NCBI GenBank assembly: GCA_021286645.1
Contig: JAJTBZ010000023.1
Coordinates: 1-64,000 of the forward strand
Direction of reading: 5' to 3'
From: Ignavibacteria bacterium
GTDB lineage: Bacteria; Bacteroidota; Ignavibacteria; Ignavibacteriales; Ignavibacteriaceae
Length of the DNA stretch: 64,000 nt
The first letter of the stretch is position 1. Each line of letters begins with the position of its first letter. This document shows positions 53,120 to 62,049 of the stretch, piece by piece. Below the pieces are notes generated by a model. It saw nothing but the letters and a program-made list of their open reading frames with translations. It was not told where the DNA came from and ran no database searches. The position numbers were made by a program, and so were the translations under genes.

Positions 53120-55467
53120 CCGCTGATATCCAGCTTGATAAACTTGAATTTAAAAAAGTCCTTAGTGCAATAGAAAAATTTTGTTATACCGTTCGTGGAA
53201 AACAGATTATCCGGAGCCTGACACCGTTCGCAAATAACATTACAGCAATTAAAGAAGGACATTTAGTTTCTGAGGCGAAACATTTACTGAATTTACTTCA
53301 TTACCCGCCCTTGGAAAATATAGATGATTTATCTGAAGAACTCGGATTGAGTCGAATCGATGGATCTGTTTTGCCTGCCCAAAAGATATTGCAGATTCTT
53401 CGCCTTGCTGTATGCTCGCGTAATTTGGTACAATTCATCAAACAACATTCTGACGAAGCTCCAGGTTTAACCGAGTTTTTGCCAGTGCTGTTTATCGATA
53501 AAGTTTTTGAAAATGCAATACAATCTGTTCTTGATGAGAACGGTGAGGTGAAAGATTCGGCCAGTAGGGAATTGGCTAGAATTCGTGTGGAAATACGGGA
53601 GAAATCCTTCCATTTACGGAAATTGGTTAATAAAATTGCCCGTGATTTATCAGATGAAGATGTACTTCGTGAAGAATATCTTACATTACGTGATGGCAGG
53701 ATGGTCGTTCCTATACGGGTCGAGCACAAACGTCATATCCGCGGATTTATTCATTCAGAGTCGGCTTCCGGTCAAACTGTATATTTAGAGCCGGAAGAAA
53801 CACTGAATCTGAATAACGAAATTGTTACTTTGACTTTTGCTGAAAAAAGAGAAATAGAGAAAATTTTACGGCAGCTTACTCGCCGCATTGGAGAAGTTAG
53901 TCGCGATTTAACAGCTTCACTGGAAATTCTTGCATATATCGACTCTCTTTTTGGAAGGGCTCATTATTCAGGTGAAATCAACGGTTCCTACCCACAAATA
54001 AATGATCGGCAACCATTCGAGGTGCTGGATGCCAGACATCCATTGCTTTATCAAAAGCTTGGCAGGGAGAACACCATTCCCATCAATGTAAAGTTGGACA
54101 AGGATCGGGTAGTAATTATTACCGGCCCGAATGCGGGCGGAAAAACAGTTGTCCTGAAGACGGTCGGGTTATTAACCTTAATGGTATATTCGGGTATTCA
54201 TATTCCGGCATCGCCCGATTCCACATTTCATACGTTCACGCGATTATTTATTGATATAGGCGACGAGCAATCGTTGGAAGAAGATTTAAGTACTTTTTCT
54301 TCGCATTTATCACATATCAAACAAATTCTTAGCGAATCTGATTCGCAAACTCTGGTATTACTCGATGAACTTGGGACTGGTACGGATCCAATTGCCGGGG
54401 CTGCACTTGGCACTGCAACCTTAATGCGTTTACGTGATATTGGATGTATTACATTTGCCACTACTCATCATGGTTCTCTTAAAACTCTTGCTCAGGCTTA
54501 TGATGGTTTTGAGAATGCTGCAATGGAATTTGATACCAGCAGGTTAGTACCGACGTATCATTTTAAATTAGGACTGCCGGGATCCAGCTACGCATTTGAA
54601 ATAGCTGCCCGTTTAGGGTTTACAGCCGAGTTCCTGGATTTGGCAACTTCGTTTCTCGAAAAAGATGAGCATAGACTGGAAGAATCTCTCTTGCAGATAG
54701 AAAGGCTTGAACAAGATCTCAAAAAACGACAAAATGATTTTGAAAAAGAAAATTCTCGTTTGCAGGGGTTGGTGCAGGTACACCAAAGAAAAATTGCAGA
54801 AATTGAACGAGAGAAAAAAGATATACTAAGGCATACAAAAGATGAGGGAAAGGCCTTCATTCATGAGGCGAATCGTGAACTGGAGAAGATTATCAAAGAA
54901 CTACGTGAAAGTTCTGCTGATGCTGAACATGTTCGTAATTCAAAAATATTCCTGAAGAAAGTTGCCGATAAAACAGAGCGTATAGCTCCGGCAAAAAAAG
55001 AACCTGTCTCTTTGGAGTTTGTTGCTGAAGTGGGTAAAGCTGTTCGTATAAAAGAAACGGGAACTATAGGTACAATTATAGAGGTTTATGCTGATAAATC
55101 GAGTGTGAAGATTCTTGCAGGTGCAATACCTATAATAGTTGAGTCAGGAAAATTGGAACCTGTTACAAAAAACAAGACAGAATCAGCAAAACAGAATGTA
55201 CATTTTACCAATAGTAATCATATTCAATACCGAATAGATATTCGTGGTAAGCGCCCGGAAGAAATTGAATATCAGGTTATAAAATTTCTTGACGAAGCGT
55301 ATAGTTCAGGTATGGATAGGGTTGAGATATTACACGGAAAAGGTACCGGTGTCCTTAAAAAAATGGTAAAAGATGTATTAAAAGATCACCTAGGAGTAAA
55401 AAATTCGTATTTTGCTCCGGTTGAGTATGGAGGCGAAGGCGTTACGATTGTCGAAATGAAAAATTAG
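53116..55467 (+). CDS. mutS2: Endonuclease MutS2
   Basis: 783 aa. There is no MutS mismatch-recognition domain. Core and lever are followed by an ABC ATPase with Walker A GPNAGGKT (337-344) and Walker B LVLLDELGTGTDP, a long coiled coil (about 515-640, Glu/Lys-rich), a KOW-like segment, and the C-terminal Smr nuclease domain (about 705-783) with DIRGKRPEE and LHGKGTG. MutS2 acts on branched DNA and, in Bacillus, on collided ribosomes. Overlaps the cvpA gene. Confidence 0.96.
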   Translation: MTADIQLDKLEFKKVLSAIEKFCYTVRGKQIIRSLTPFANNITAIKEGHLVSEAKHLLNLLHYPPLENIDDLSEELGLSRIDGSVLPAQKILQILRLAVCSRNLVQFIKQHSDEAPGLTEFLPVLFIDKVFENAIQSVLDENGEVKDSASRELARIRVEIREKSFHLRKLVNKIARDLSDEDVLREEYLTLRDGRMVVPIRVEHKRHIRGFIHSESASGQTVYLEPEETLNLNNEIVTLTFAEKREIEKILRQLTRRIGEVSRDLTASLEILAYIDSLFGRAHYSGEINGSYPQINDRQPFEVLDARHPLLYQKLGRENTIPINVKLDKDRVVIITGPNAGGKTVVLKTVGLLTLMVYSGIHIPASPDSTFHTFTRLFIDIGDEQSLEEDLSTFSSHLSHIKQILSESDSQTLVLLDELGTGTDPIAGAALGTATLMRLRDIGCITFATTHHGSLKTLAQAYDGFENAAMEFDTSRLVPTYHFKLGLPGSSYAFEIAARLGFTAEFLDLATSFLEKDEHRLEESLLQIERLEQDLKKRQNDFEKENSRLQGLVQVHQRKIAEIEREKKDILRHTKDEGKAFIHEANRELEKIIKELRESSADAEHVRNSKIFLKKVADKTERIAPAKKEPVSLEFVAEVGKAVRIKETGTIGTIIEVYADKSSVKILAGAIPIIVESGKLEPVTKNKTESAKQNVHFTNSNHIQYRIDIRGKRPEEIEYQVIKFLDEAYSSGMDRVEILHGKGTGVLKKMVKDVLKDHLGVKNSYFAPVEYGGEGVTIVEMKN

Positions 55468-55475
55468 AGGGCAGC

Positions 55476-56975
55476 TTGTTTAAAAAAATACTTATTGTTA
55501 ACCGTGGCGAAATAGCAATACGGTTAATGCGTGCATGCCGTGAAATGGGTATCGGGTCAGTTGCTATTTATGCCCCCACGGATAAAACCAGTCTGCATGT
55601 CCGTTATGCAGATGAAGCCTATCAAATTGATGGCACAACCATTCGAGATACATATCTGAATATTCCTGAGATAATTAGAATTGCTCATGCATCGGGCGCG
55701 GAAGCTATACACCCGGGCTATGGTTTCCTATCAGAGAATGAATTATTTATTAGAGAAGTTGAAAAGCATGGTTTGGTATTTATCGGTCCTTCGGCTGATT
55801 CAGTAGAGAAAATGGGTAGCAAAACTGCTGCACGACAATTAATGCGTCAAAAGGGTGTACCTATTGTACCGGGTACAATAGAACCATTAAAGAACATTGA
55901 AGAGGCGCAAAATTTTGCCGAGTCAACGGGGTTCCCACTGTTACTCAAAGCGTCTGCCGGCGGCGGTGGAAAAGGAATGAAACTGGTTCAGAGTATGTCA
56001 GAACTGCATCCAGCCTTTCAAGCTGCTCAACGAGAGGCATTGAATGCATTTGGGGATGATTCTGTTTATATAGAACGATATGTTGTTAATCCGAAACATA
56101 TTGAAGTTCAGATTATTGCCGATAAATTTGGTAATTATGTACATCTATTTGAGCGTGAATGCTCGGTACAGAGAAGGCATCAAAAAATAATCGAAGAGGC
56201 ACCCGCGCCTTCGATTACTCCAACACTCCGGAAACAAATAACTGAAGCGGCTATTAATGCAGCGAAAGCCTGCAATTACATTAATGCAGGAACTATCGAA
56301 TTTCTTTTAGATAGCAGTGGTGATTTCTATTTTTTAGAGATGAATACACGCCTGCAGGTAGAGCACCCGGTAACAGAGTTTGTGTCAGGTATAGATATCG
56401 TAAAAGAACAAATATCCATAGCTGCTGGCAATCCACTATCATTTTCGCAAAATGATTTGGTCCTAACCGGTCATGCACTCGAAGCACGTGTTTATGCTGA
56501 AGATGCTGCGAATGGATTTTTACCCTCTACCGGATATATACACACACATAAAATACCTTCCGGTCCCGGAATCCGAGTCGATACTGGTCTGGATATGGGT
56601 AGTACTGTCAGCCAGGTTTACGACCCTCTATTAACAAAAGTGTCTGTATTCGGTCGGGATAGAAATGCAGCTATTGCCAAGATGCGCAGTGCATTAAAAG
56701 ATTACCAAATTGGAGGTGTAATAACCAATATTCCACTTCTACTTTGGGTACTTAATCAAAAAAAGTTTACAGATGGCGATTATTCGATAAATTTTATTGA
56801 AAATGAATTTCTTTCGGGTGAAACAGCGGAACTATTGCGCTGTAGTAATGAGGAAGATAAAATTGCTGTAGCAACTCTCGCGGGGCTTCTAAGGCGCAAA
56901 GGGCATACAGGTAAAAAGAAACATCTACACGGGGCTCAAAAATCAGACACGTGGAAGAATCAGATTTATGAGTGA
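55476..56975 (+). CDS. Biotin carboxylase subunit of an acyl-CoA carboxylase
   Basis: 499 aa, TTG start with GAGGG just upstream. N-terminal biotin-carboxylase domain (KILIVNRGEIAIRLMRACREMG), ATP-grasp with KASAGGGGKGMK, EMNTRLQVEHPVTE, and C-terminal LEARVYAED. It carboxylates biotin using ATP and bicarbonate. The C-terminus is about 50 residues longer than E. coli AccC and ends in a basic stretch. The carrier protein gene overlaps by eight bases, so this pair resembles split acetyl/propionyl/methylcrotonyl-CoA carboxylases; no carboxyltransferase gene is nearby. Confidence 0.93.
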   Translation: MFKKILIVNRGEIAIRLMRACREMGIGSVAIYAPTDKTSLHVRYADEAYQIDGTTIRDTYLNIPEIIRIAHASGAEAIHPGYGFLSENELFIREVEKHGLVFIGPSADSVEKMGSKTAARQLMRQKGVPIVPGTIEPLKNIEEAQNFAESTGFPLLLKASAGGGGKGMKLVQSMSELHPAFQAAQREALNAFGDDSVYIERYVVNPKHIEVQIIADKFGNYVHLFERECSVQRRHQKIIEEAPAPSITPTLRKQITEAAINAAKACNYINAGTIEFLLDSSGDFYFLEMNTRLQVEHPVTEFVSGIDIVKEQISIAAGNPLSFSQNDLVLTGHALEARVYAEDAANGFLPSTGYIHTHKIPSGPGIRVDTGLDMGSTVSQVYDPLLTKVSVFGRDRNAAIAKMRSALKDYQIGGVITNIPLLLWVLNQKKFTDGDYSINFIENEFLSGETAELLRCSNEEDKIAVATLAGLLRRKGHTGKKKHLHGAQKSDTWKNQIYE

Positions 56976-57465
56976 ATATATAATAAATATTGAAAAAGAC
57001 GAGTATTCTGTTGTAAGCAGTGAAAAAACTGTAACTATAAATGGAACTGAATATACCTATGAACTTGTTTCACATAGGCCCGACCAGTTTACTCTTTGGT
57101 TGGGGAGTAAGGTATATGAAATATGTCGGGTACTTTCCGAAGATAACCACACTATATATCTTATTAATGGGCAATACGTTCAGGCTGAGTTACAAAGCAG
57201 AATTGAGAAGATGATATCCGGGTTAACAATTAACCAGGCAGCATCCGATTCAAAGGTGATTATAAAATCGCCTATGCCAGGGATGGTAGTGAAAATTCTA
57301 AAACAGGTCGGCGATGTTGTTCAAAAGGGTGAAATTCTTGTTATTCTGGAAGCAATGAAAATGGAAAATGATATTAAAAGCCCCAAAGATGGTAAAATAT
57401 CGATTGTTTCAGCTCAAAGCGGGCAAAAAGTTGAAAAAGGCGTTCAATTAATGATAATTGAATAA
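56968..57465 (+). CDS. Biotin carboxyl carrier protein
   Basis: 165 aa with a C-terminal biotinyl domain: SPMPGMVVKILKQVGD, the biotinylation site EAMKMEND (Lys131), and GQKVEKGVQLM. The N-terminal half (about 1-85) is a small beta domain like the BT-type domain that docks acyl-CoA carboxylases. ATG overlaps the biotin carboxylase stop. The enzyme's substrate is set by the carboxyltransferase, which lies outside this window. Confidence 0.92.
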   Translation: MSEYIINIEKDEYSVVSSEKTVTINGTEYTYELVSHRPDQFTLWLGSKVYEICRVLSEDNHTIYLINGQYVQAELQSRIEKMISGLTINQAASDSKVIIKSPMPGMVVKILKQVGDVVQKGEILVILEAMKMENDIKSPKDGKISIVSAQSGQKVEKGVQLMIIE

Positions 57466-57490
57466 AAAAATAAAAAAATTCATTTATTTC

Positions 57491-57522
57491 TTGTTTCAGA
57501 TAATAAAGTTTTGTTATCTTGG
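57491..57522 (+). promoter_or_regulatory. Promoter of the fadL-like gene (TTG-N21-TATCTTGG)
   Basis: TTG at 57491-57493 and TATCTTGG at 57515-57522 with a 21-base spacer; -7 matches TAnnTTTG at 7 of 8. It implies a leader of about 205 bases. Confidence 0.48.
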
Positions 57523-57528
57523 CAAGCC

Positions 57529-57733
57529 TTTGTACAAATAATTAGTGATGAGCATAACGATCACATTCCCTGAGCATCCTTTCAGGTAGTACAAATGATA
57601 TAACAAATAGCATAGAAAGAACGATTTCATAGTCCTTTACCAAAGGATTGTGTAATTGGTCACTTTGTTATTTGTTATTTGTTTTATGCCAAATATTAAT
57701 TATTTATTGAATCATTATTCATAAGGAGGAAAT
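57529..57733 (+). promoter_or_regulatory. Long leader with hairpins before the fadL-like gene
   Basis: About 205 bases between the likely transcription start and GTG 57734. It contains TCCTTT-ACC-AAAGGA (57633-57647), a CCTGA/TCAGG pair near 57570-57587, and an ATAACAAATA copy near 57600 complementary to TATTTGTTAT near 57668-57678. It ends with a strong AAGGAGG ribosome site. No known riboswitch is recognised. Confidence 0.35.
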
Positions 57734-59020
57734 GTGAACTTCCGTAAGCAAGTAATTGCTTTTATTATACTCATTAACTTTACCTCTCTGTTTGCCGGCG
57801 GCTTTCAGATAAACGAGCATGGCGCTCGCGCGATGGCTATGGGCGGTGCATTTACTGCCGTTGCCTTCGATCCTTCAGCGGTTTATTTCAATAGTGCTGC
57901 GATTACCCGGTTAGACGGGGTACAGATAATGGTGGGTACTACAATGATTGCTCCCAATGCATCATTTCGTGGTCCGTATGGTCCGACAGTGAGTAACCCT
58001 ACACTGAATGAAAGCAAAATGCCCAAGCAAGTATTCTTTCCGAGCCATGGTTATGTAACATATAAATATTCCGATAATTTGTCTTTCGGTTTAGGTTTTA
58101 ATGACCCATTTGGCTTAGGTACAAAGTGGGATGATTCATGGGCCGGCAGATTTGTTAGTACAGAAGCAGATGTTAAAACGTACAGCATAAATCCTGTCGT
58201 TGCTTATAAACCTTTCTCAACTCTTGCTGTCAGCGCTGGTTTTCAGTATAATTGGGGAACGGTTACACTTATGCGGTATACCCCAATTCCTACATACAAT
58301 CCATCATTACCTGTTGCCACCATTGGTGAAGGCCATGTTACCCTTGATGGGAAAGACAATGCTGCATACGGCTATACGGCATCTTTACTCTATCAGCCAA
58401 CTAAGGAGTTTTCTTTCGGTGTGCAATTTAGAAGCAAGAGCACTTATGAATTTACCGGAACACAAAAAGTTGATTCAAAAGTTATTGCTGTAGCAGATAA
58501 AGATATAAAGGCAACTTTAGTTACTCCTCAGCAAATAACATTTGGTGTTGGCTACCAGGTTAACGAAGCCCTTATTCTCGATGCTGATTTTCAATATATT
58601 GGCTGGACGAGCTATGATACTTTGAAGGTTGAATATACCAATTCTACCGATGCTCCGTTAGCAACAGCCCGTGAATATAAAGATACCTGGATTTTCAGAA
58701 TTGGCGGCGACTATAAATACGATAAAGATTGGTCATTTCAACTCGGCTTCCTTTACGATAGAAATCCCGTCCCTGATAATAGAGTAGATGCATCATTACC
58801 CGATTCAGATCGCTTAGGCTTTTCTGTTGGATTTAGTCATAATCTTACTGAAAATTTATCTGCTCAGTTTTCATATCTCTTCCTTCACTTTAAGGAAAGA
58901 ACTATTAGTAACTCCGATGTGCAGAGCTTCGATGGTAAATCATACGCCCCTGAAAAATTCAATGGTACGTATAATTTTACTGCTAATCTCGTTTCTTTCA
59001 GCTTGTACTATCATTTATAA
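57734..59020 (+). CDS. FadL/OmpP1-type outer-membrane transporter
   Basis: 428 aa, GTG start with AAGGAGG upstream, the best ribosome site in the window. After a signal peptide (ends LFA) comes GGFQINEHGARAMAMGGAFTAV...DPSAVYFNSAAI, the conserved FadL N-terminal hatch region, then a 14-strand-like barrel ending in SFSLYYHL. FadL proteins carry long-chain fatty acids or other hydrophobic compounds across the outer membrane. An SGNH hydrolase lipoprotein follows 18 bases later, consistent with surface hydrolysis of a lipid or ester coupled to uptake (inference). Confidence 0.9.
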   Translation: MNFRKQVIAFIILINFTSLFAGGFQINEHGARAMAMGGAFTAVAFDPSAVYFNSAAITRLDGVQIMVGTTMIAPNASFRGPYGPTVSNPTLNESKMPKQVFFPSHGYVTYKYSDNLSFGLGFNDPFGLGTKWDDSWAGRFVSTEADVKTYSINPVVAYKPFSTLAVSAGFQYNWGTVTLMRYTPIPTYNPSLPVATIGEGHVTLDGKDNAAYGYTASLLYQPTKEFSFGVQFRSKSTYEFTGTQKVDSKVIAVADKDIKATLVTPQQITFGVGYQVNEALILDADFQYIGWTSYDTLKVEYTNSTDAPLATAREYKDTWIFRIGGDYKYDKDWSFQLGFLYDRNPVPDNRVDASLPDSDRLGFSVGFSHNLTENLSAQFSYLFLHFKERTISNSDVQSFDGKSYAPEKFNGTYNFTANLVSFSLYYHL

Positions 59021-59038
59021 TAGGGAAGAGGTATTTCA

Positions 59039-60493
59039 ATGAAAAAATATATAGTATTATTAGCACTTATTGTTTCAGTATTCCAGTTTGTTGGCTGCGA
59101 AGACAGAACTGATTTATCATTACCTTCTGCCCCGGCTATCTCAACAGGGAATGTTGATTTTACTACATTTGCTTCATTAGGCAATAGTATTACTGCAGGT
59201 TATCAATCTTCTGCATTATATCAAAGTGCGCAGGATTATTCCTATGGCAATCAGCTTGCAAAGTTAGTTAATGCCACCTATGAAATTCCGTATGTTAGCG
59301 ATCCTGGGCTTGGGGGTAAGATATCACTCCTGAAACTGGATGCTTCTACTAACCCGCCTACTCCTATTTTGGTTGTTGATATGACAAATTCCGGACAACC
59401 AACAAATACTGCTTTGACCAGACCATATAATAATCTTGGGATCCCGGGCGCTATTCTCTATGACTTATTAGATACTGTTAGTACTTTTGCTTCAAAAGCG
59501 GCAGCCCCAAGAAATAACCCGTTCTTTCAGTTAGTTTTGAGAAACCCTGCTTTGGGAGCTTCTTCTTATACACAGGCTCGTTCTTTAAAACCAACAGTAC
59601 TTACATTGTGGATTGGTAATAATGACGTTCTTGGTTATGCAACCACGGGCGGAACTTCTGGTACCGATGCAACCGGTAAATTGCCTACGGATGCTTCAGT
59701 TTTTGATTTCCTTTACAAATCATTGATAAATAAAATCGCTACTGAATTACCAAATACCAAGGTTGTAGTTGCCAATATTCCTAATGTAAGCGCAATTCCG
59801 TTCTTCACTACTGTTGGTCCTTCAGTTGCAGCAAAACTAAGTGCTGCCGGGCTTCCGGGTGTTTATTATCAAAAAGCTTCTTCGGTTAGTGTTGCATTGG
59901 TTAGTGACCTGAATACATTTAAAGTAATGTTAACTCTTAAATCGAGTAACTATTTAGCTTATCTCGGAAAACCTTCCGGTTTATTCTACCGCGATAATAA
60001 ATATCCTGCTTTACCTGCTGGTATAGACACTACCAAAGCATTCGGTGCAGATCCTGCTAACCCGATTCCAAACGCTTTAGTGCTTGATGCAGATGAACAG
60101 GTTCTTGTAAATAATGCGGTAACAAACTTCAATAACTCAATTGCCGCAGCGGTAGCAGGAAAAGCAAATTTTGCTTTGGTTAATATCAACAGCGTTTTCT
60201 CCTCAATCCGCGCTAACGACCTTAAGGGCACAGTTTATGGAACTCTTACTTTTAGAACATCATTCCTTACCGGTGGTCTTTTCAGTTTGGATGGTGTACA
60301 CCCAAGTAATCAGGGACATACGATTATTGCTAATGAATTTATCAAAGCAATCAACGCGAAATGGGGTACCAATATCCCTCAACTGAATGTTAATTCAGTT
60401 CCTACCGGGTTGAATTTAGCGAAATCTATTCAAGTAGATAAATTTGGATTACCACAATTTCCCAAAGGGGCATTCGATAATCTGTTATTCTAA
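59039..60493 (+). CDS. SGNH/GDSL hydrolase lipoprotein
   Basis: 484 aa lipoprotein with lipobox FVGC (Cys20). Block I reads SLGNSITAG with the nucleophile at Ser50 (GNS instead of the usual GDS), block III is LWIGNNDVLG (GxND), and block V is LDGVHPSNQGH with the catalytic Asp and His. Such enzymes are esterases, lipases or deacetylases. The length exceeds the usual 200-350 aa, with a large inserted region in the middle (about 240-380). It is likely on the outer membrane beside the FadL-type protein. GAGG precedes the ATG; a terminator follows. Confidence 0.88.
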   Translation: MKKYIVLLALIVSVFQFVGCEDRTDLSLPSAPAISTGNVDFTTFASLGNSITAGYQSSALYQSAQDYSYGNQLAKLVNATYEIPYVSDPGLGGKISLLKLDASTNPPTPILVVDMTNSGQPTNTALTRPYNNLGIPGAILYDLLDTVSTFASKAAAPRNNPFFQLVLRNPALGASSYTQARSLKPTVLTLWIGNNDVLGYATTGGTSGTDATGKLPTDASVFDFLYKSLINKIATELPNTKVVVANIPNVSAIPFFTTVGPSVAAKLSAAGLPGVYYQKASSVSVALVSDLNTFKVMLTLKSSNYLAYLGKPSGLFYRDNKYPALPAGIDTTKAFGADPANPIPNALVLDADEQVLVNNAVTNFNNSIAAAVAGKANFALVNINSVFSSIRANDLKGTVYGTLTFRTSFLTGGLFSLDGVHPSNQGHTIIANEFIKAINAKWGTNIPQLNVNSVPTGLNLAKSIQVDKFGLPQFPKGAFDNLLF

Positions 60494-60517
60494 CAATTAG
60501 AAACCCCAAAATTCCCA

Positions 60518-60552
60518 ACCCCTTCGGAGCCTCCCCCGGAGGGGTTTTTTTT
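60518..60552 (+). terminator. Intrinsic terminator after the SGNH hydrolase
   Basis: CCCCTTCGG (60519-60527) pairs with CCGGAGGGG (60536-60544) with one G-T pair, followed by TTTTTTTT. Confidence 0.88.
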
Positions 60553-60645
60553 ATAAAACTTGTCACCACACCGGGTTACTGGTTTGATTTTGTGCTGGTA
60601 ATTTCTTATTTATGTATGTCATATAATTTATATCCACGAAAGATT

Positions 60646-61158
60646 ATGAATAAATATTTATATGTTGGGGCAGTAGTGATTGCCCTTTTACTAGCGGGAT
60701 GTACACCATCTCAGGAAACAACTAAAGCAGAACAAGCTAAACCGGCCGGAAAAGATTCGTTATATGTCTTTGATGAAGTGCCAGCTAATGGTAATTCTAA
60801 AAACTTAGATATAACGCCCATCCCGGATAAAAACGCACCGGTTGATAAACCGGCTTCTGAAGAAAAACCCGTAGTGGTTTCAAAAACAACGGAGAATAAG
60901 CAACCTGCTAAAAGTATTGGTTATTTCGTTCAGGTTGGAGCTTTTTCAACTATGGAAAAAGCGCAAGACATGGAAATGAAAGTTAAACAGAAAATACATC
61001 GTGAAGTTAAAATTACTCAGAACAAAGTTAGTGGTTTATATATCGTGCAGATTGTTCCTGCTTTCAGTTCTAAGCAAGAAGCCGAGGCTTTACGGAATGA
61101 TATCTGGAAAGTAAAAGATTTTAAAGATGCATGGGTTGTTACGGAAGAATTAAACTAA
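60646..61158 (+). CDS. SPOR-domain lipoprotein
   Basis: 170 aa from ATG 60646, chosen because a lipoprotein signal (MNKYLYVGAVVIALLLAGC, Cys19) starts exactly there; the frame is open upstream to a GTG at 60592. A polar Lys/Pro/Glu linker leads to a C-terminal SPOR domain (about 100-170: GYFVQVGAFSTMEKAQDM, SGLYIVQIVPAFSSKQEAEAL), which binds denuded peptidoglycan at division sites. Probable envelope or division role. The small membrane protein gene follows 11 bases later. Confidence 0.87.
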   Translation: MNKYLYVGAVVIALLLAGCTPSQETTKAEQAKPAGKDSLYVFDEVPANGNSKNLDITPIPDKNAPVDKPASEEKPVVVSKTTENKQPAKSIGYFVQVGAFSTMEKAQDMEMKVKQKIHREVKITQNKVSGLYIVQIVPAFSSKQEAEALRNDIWKVKDFKDAWVVTEELN

Positions 61159-61169
61159 AAGGTTAAAGA

Positions 61170-61388
61170 GTGAGAAATAGAGATATTAAAAAGAATGGCT
61201 TGTCACAAGCCACGAAAAAAACGAAAAAGTCATTAATTGATCCGCGATATAAAAGTTTTGTGAATACCATCATTTTTATTCTAGTGTTATTGGTTTTTTA
61301 CATTGTAAATAATACCAGACCCGAACCGGCTCATGGCCCATACCCGATCGGATACAAACCATCCGGTACTCCAGCCGTGCATCCTTGA
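61170..61388 (+). CDS. Small single-pass membrane protein
   Basis: 72 aa, GTG start. A basic N-terminus (KKNGLSQATKKTKKS) and one membrane helix (FVNTIIFILVLLVFYIVNN) are followed by a short Pro-rich periplasmic tail ending in AVHP. Positive-inside rule predicts the N-terminus in the cytoplasm. It lies 11 bases after the SPOR gene and 46 before the TlpA-like gene, suggesting an operon. No family recognised. Confidence 0.6.
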   Translation: MRNRDIKKNGLSQATKKTKKSLIDPRYKSFVNTIIFILVLLVFYIVNNTRPEPAHGPYPIGYKPSGTPAVHP

Positions 61389-61434
61389 ATCCTTTTACGG
61401 TAAAATGAATCAAACTAAAAAAAAGGATATCATA

Positions 61435-61995
61435 ATGAATATAAAAAAGTTCGTAGTTCTGGTGTTAGTGGCAGTTATTATTACTGCTTTTCGTTTTTAT
61501 TCTCCTGCAGGTGAGAATACAAATGATAGGAAAGTTGCCCCGGATTTTTCTCTTACTTCAACAGATGGGAAAATGGTCAAGCTTTCTGATTATCGGGGGA
61601 AAGTAGTAATTCTTGATTTTTGGGCTACATGGTGCGGGCCATGCCGCAAAGGGATTCCCGACTTAATTGAGCTTCAAAATAAATACAAAAATGATTTAGT
61701 AGTAATTGGTATTTCAGTTGATCGTGAATCGAAAGGGGCAGTCCCGGGATTTATTGCAAAGAATAAAATTAACTACCCGATTGTTTATTTTACCGATGAA
61801 GTTATAAATGCTTATGGAGGAATAACCGGTATTCCAACAAGTTTTATTATTGACAGGAACGGGAAAATTGTAGATACTCACGTAGGTCTGGTTAACAAAT
61901 CGGTATATACCGATTTGGTTGAAAAGCTTAAAGCTGAACCGGTTACCAAAGCCGAGCCAGTCAGAAAAAAAACGAAAACAAAATTAGTAAAATAA
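61435..61995 (+). CDS. TlpA-like thioredoxin-fold protein
   Basis: 186 aa from ATG 61435, preceded by AAGGA at a good distance; upstream in-frame ATGs at 61405 and 61333 have no export signal directly after them. An N-terminal hydrophobic segment anchors or exports it; the thioredoxin domain has APDFSLTSTDGKMVKLSDYRGKVV, then the active site WATWCGPCRKGIP, and a cis-Pro in TGIPTSFII. TlpA/ResA proteins reduce periplasmic disulfides, for example in cytochrome c maturation. The C-terminus is Lys-rich. A terminator follows. Confidence 0.92.
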   Translation: MNIKKFVVLVLVAVIITAFRFYSPAGENTNDRKVAPDFSLTSTDGKMVKLSDYRGKVVILDFWATWCGPCRKGIPDLIELQNKYKNDLVVIGISVDRESKGAVPGFIAKNKINYPIVYFTDEVINAYGGITGIPTSFIIDRNGKIVDTHVGLVNKSVYTDLVEKLKAEPVTKAEPVRKKTKTKLVK

Positions 61996-61999
61996 GTTT

Positions 62000-62033
62000 T
62001 AACCGGAATCATTGTGGTGGTTCCGGTTTTTTC
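62000..62033 (+). terminator. Intrinsic terminator after the TlpA-like gene
   Basis: AACCGGAA (62001-62008) pairs with TTCCGGTT (62021-62028), extended inward by TCA/TGG pairing with one G-T pair, followed by TTTTTTC. Confidence 0.88.
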
Positions 62034-62049
62034 TATCTGATACCTCTCT

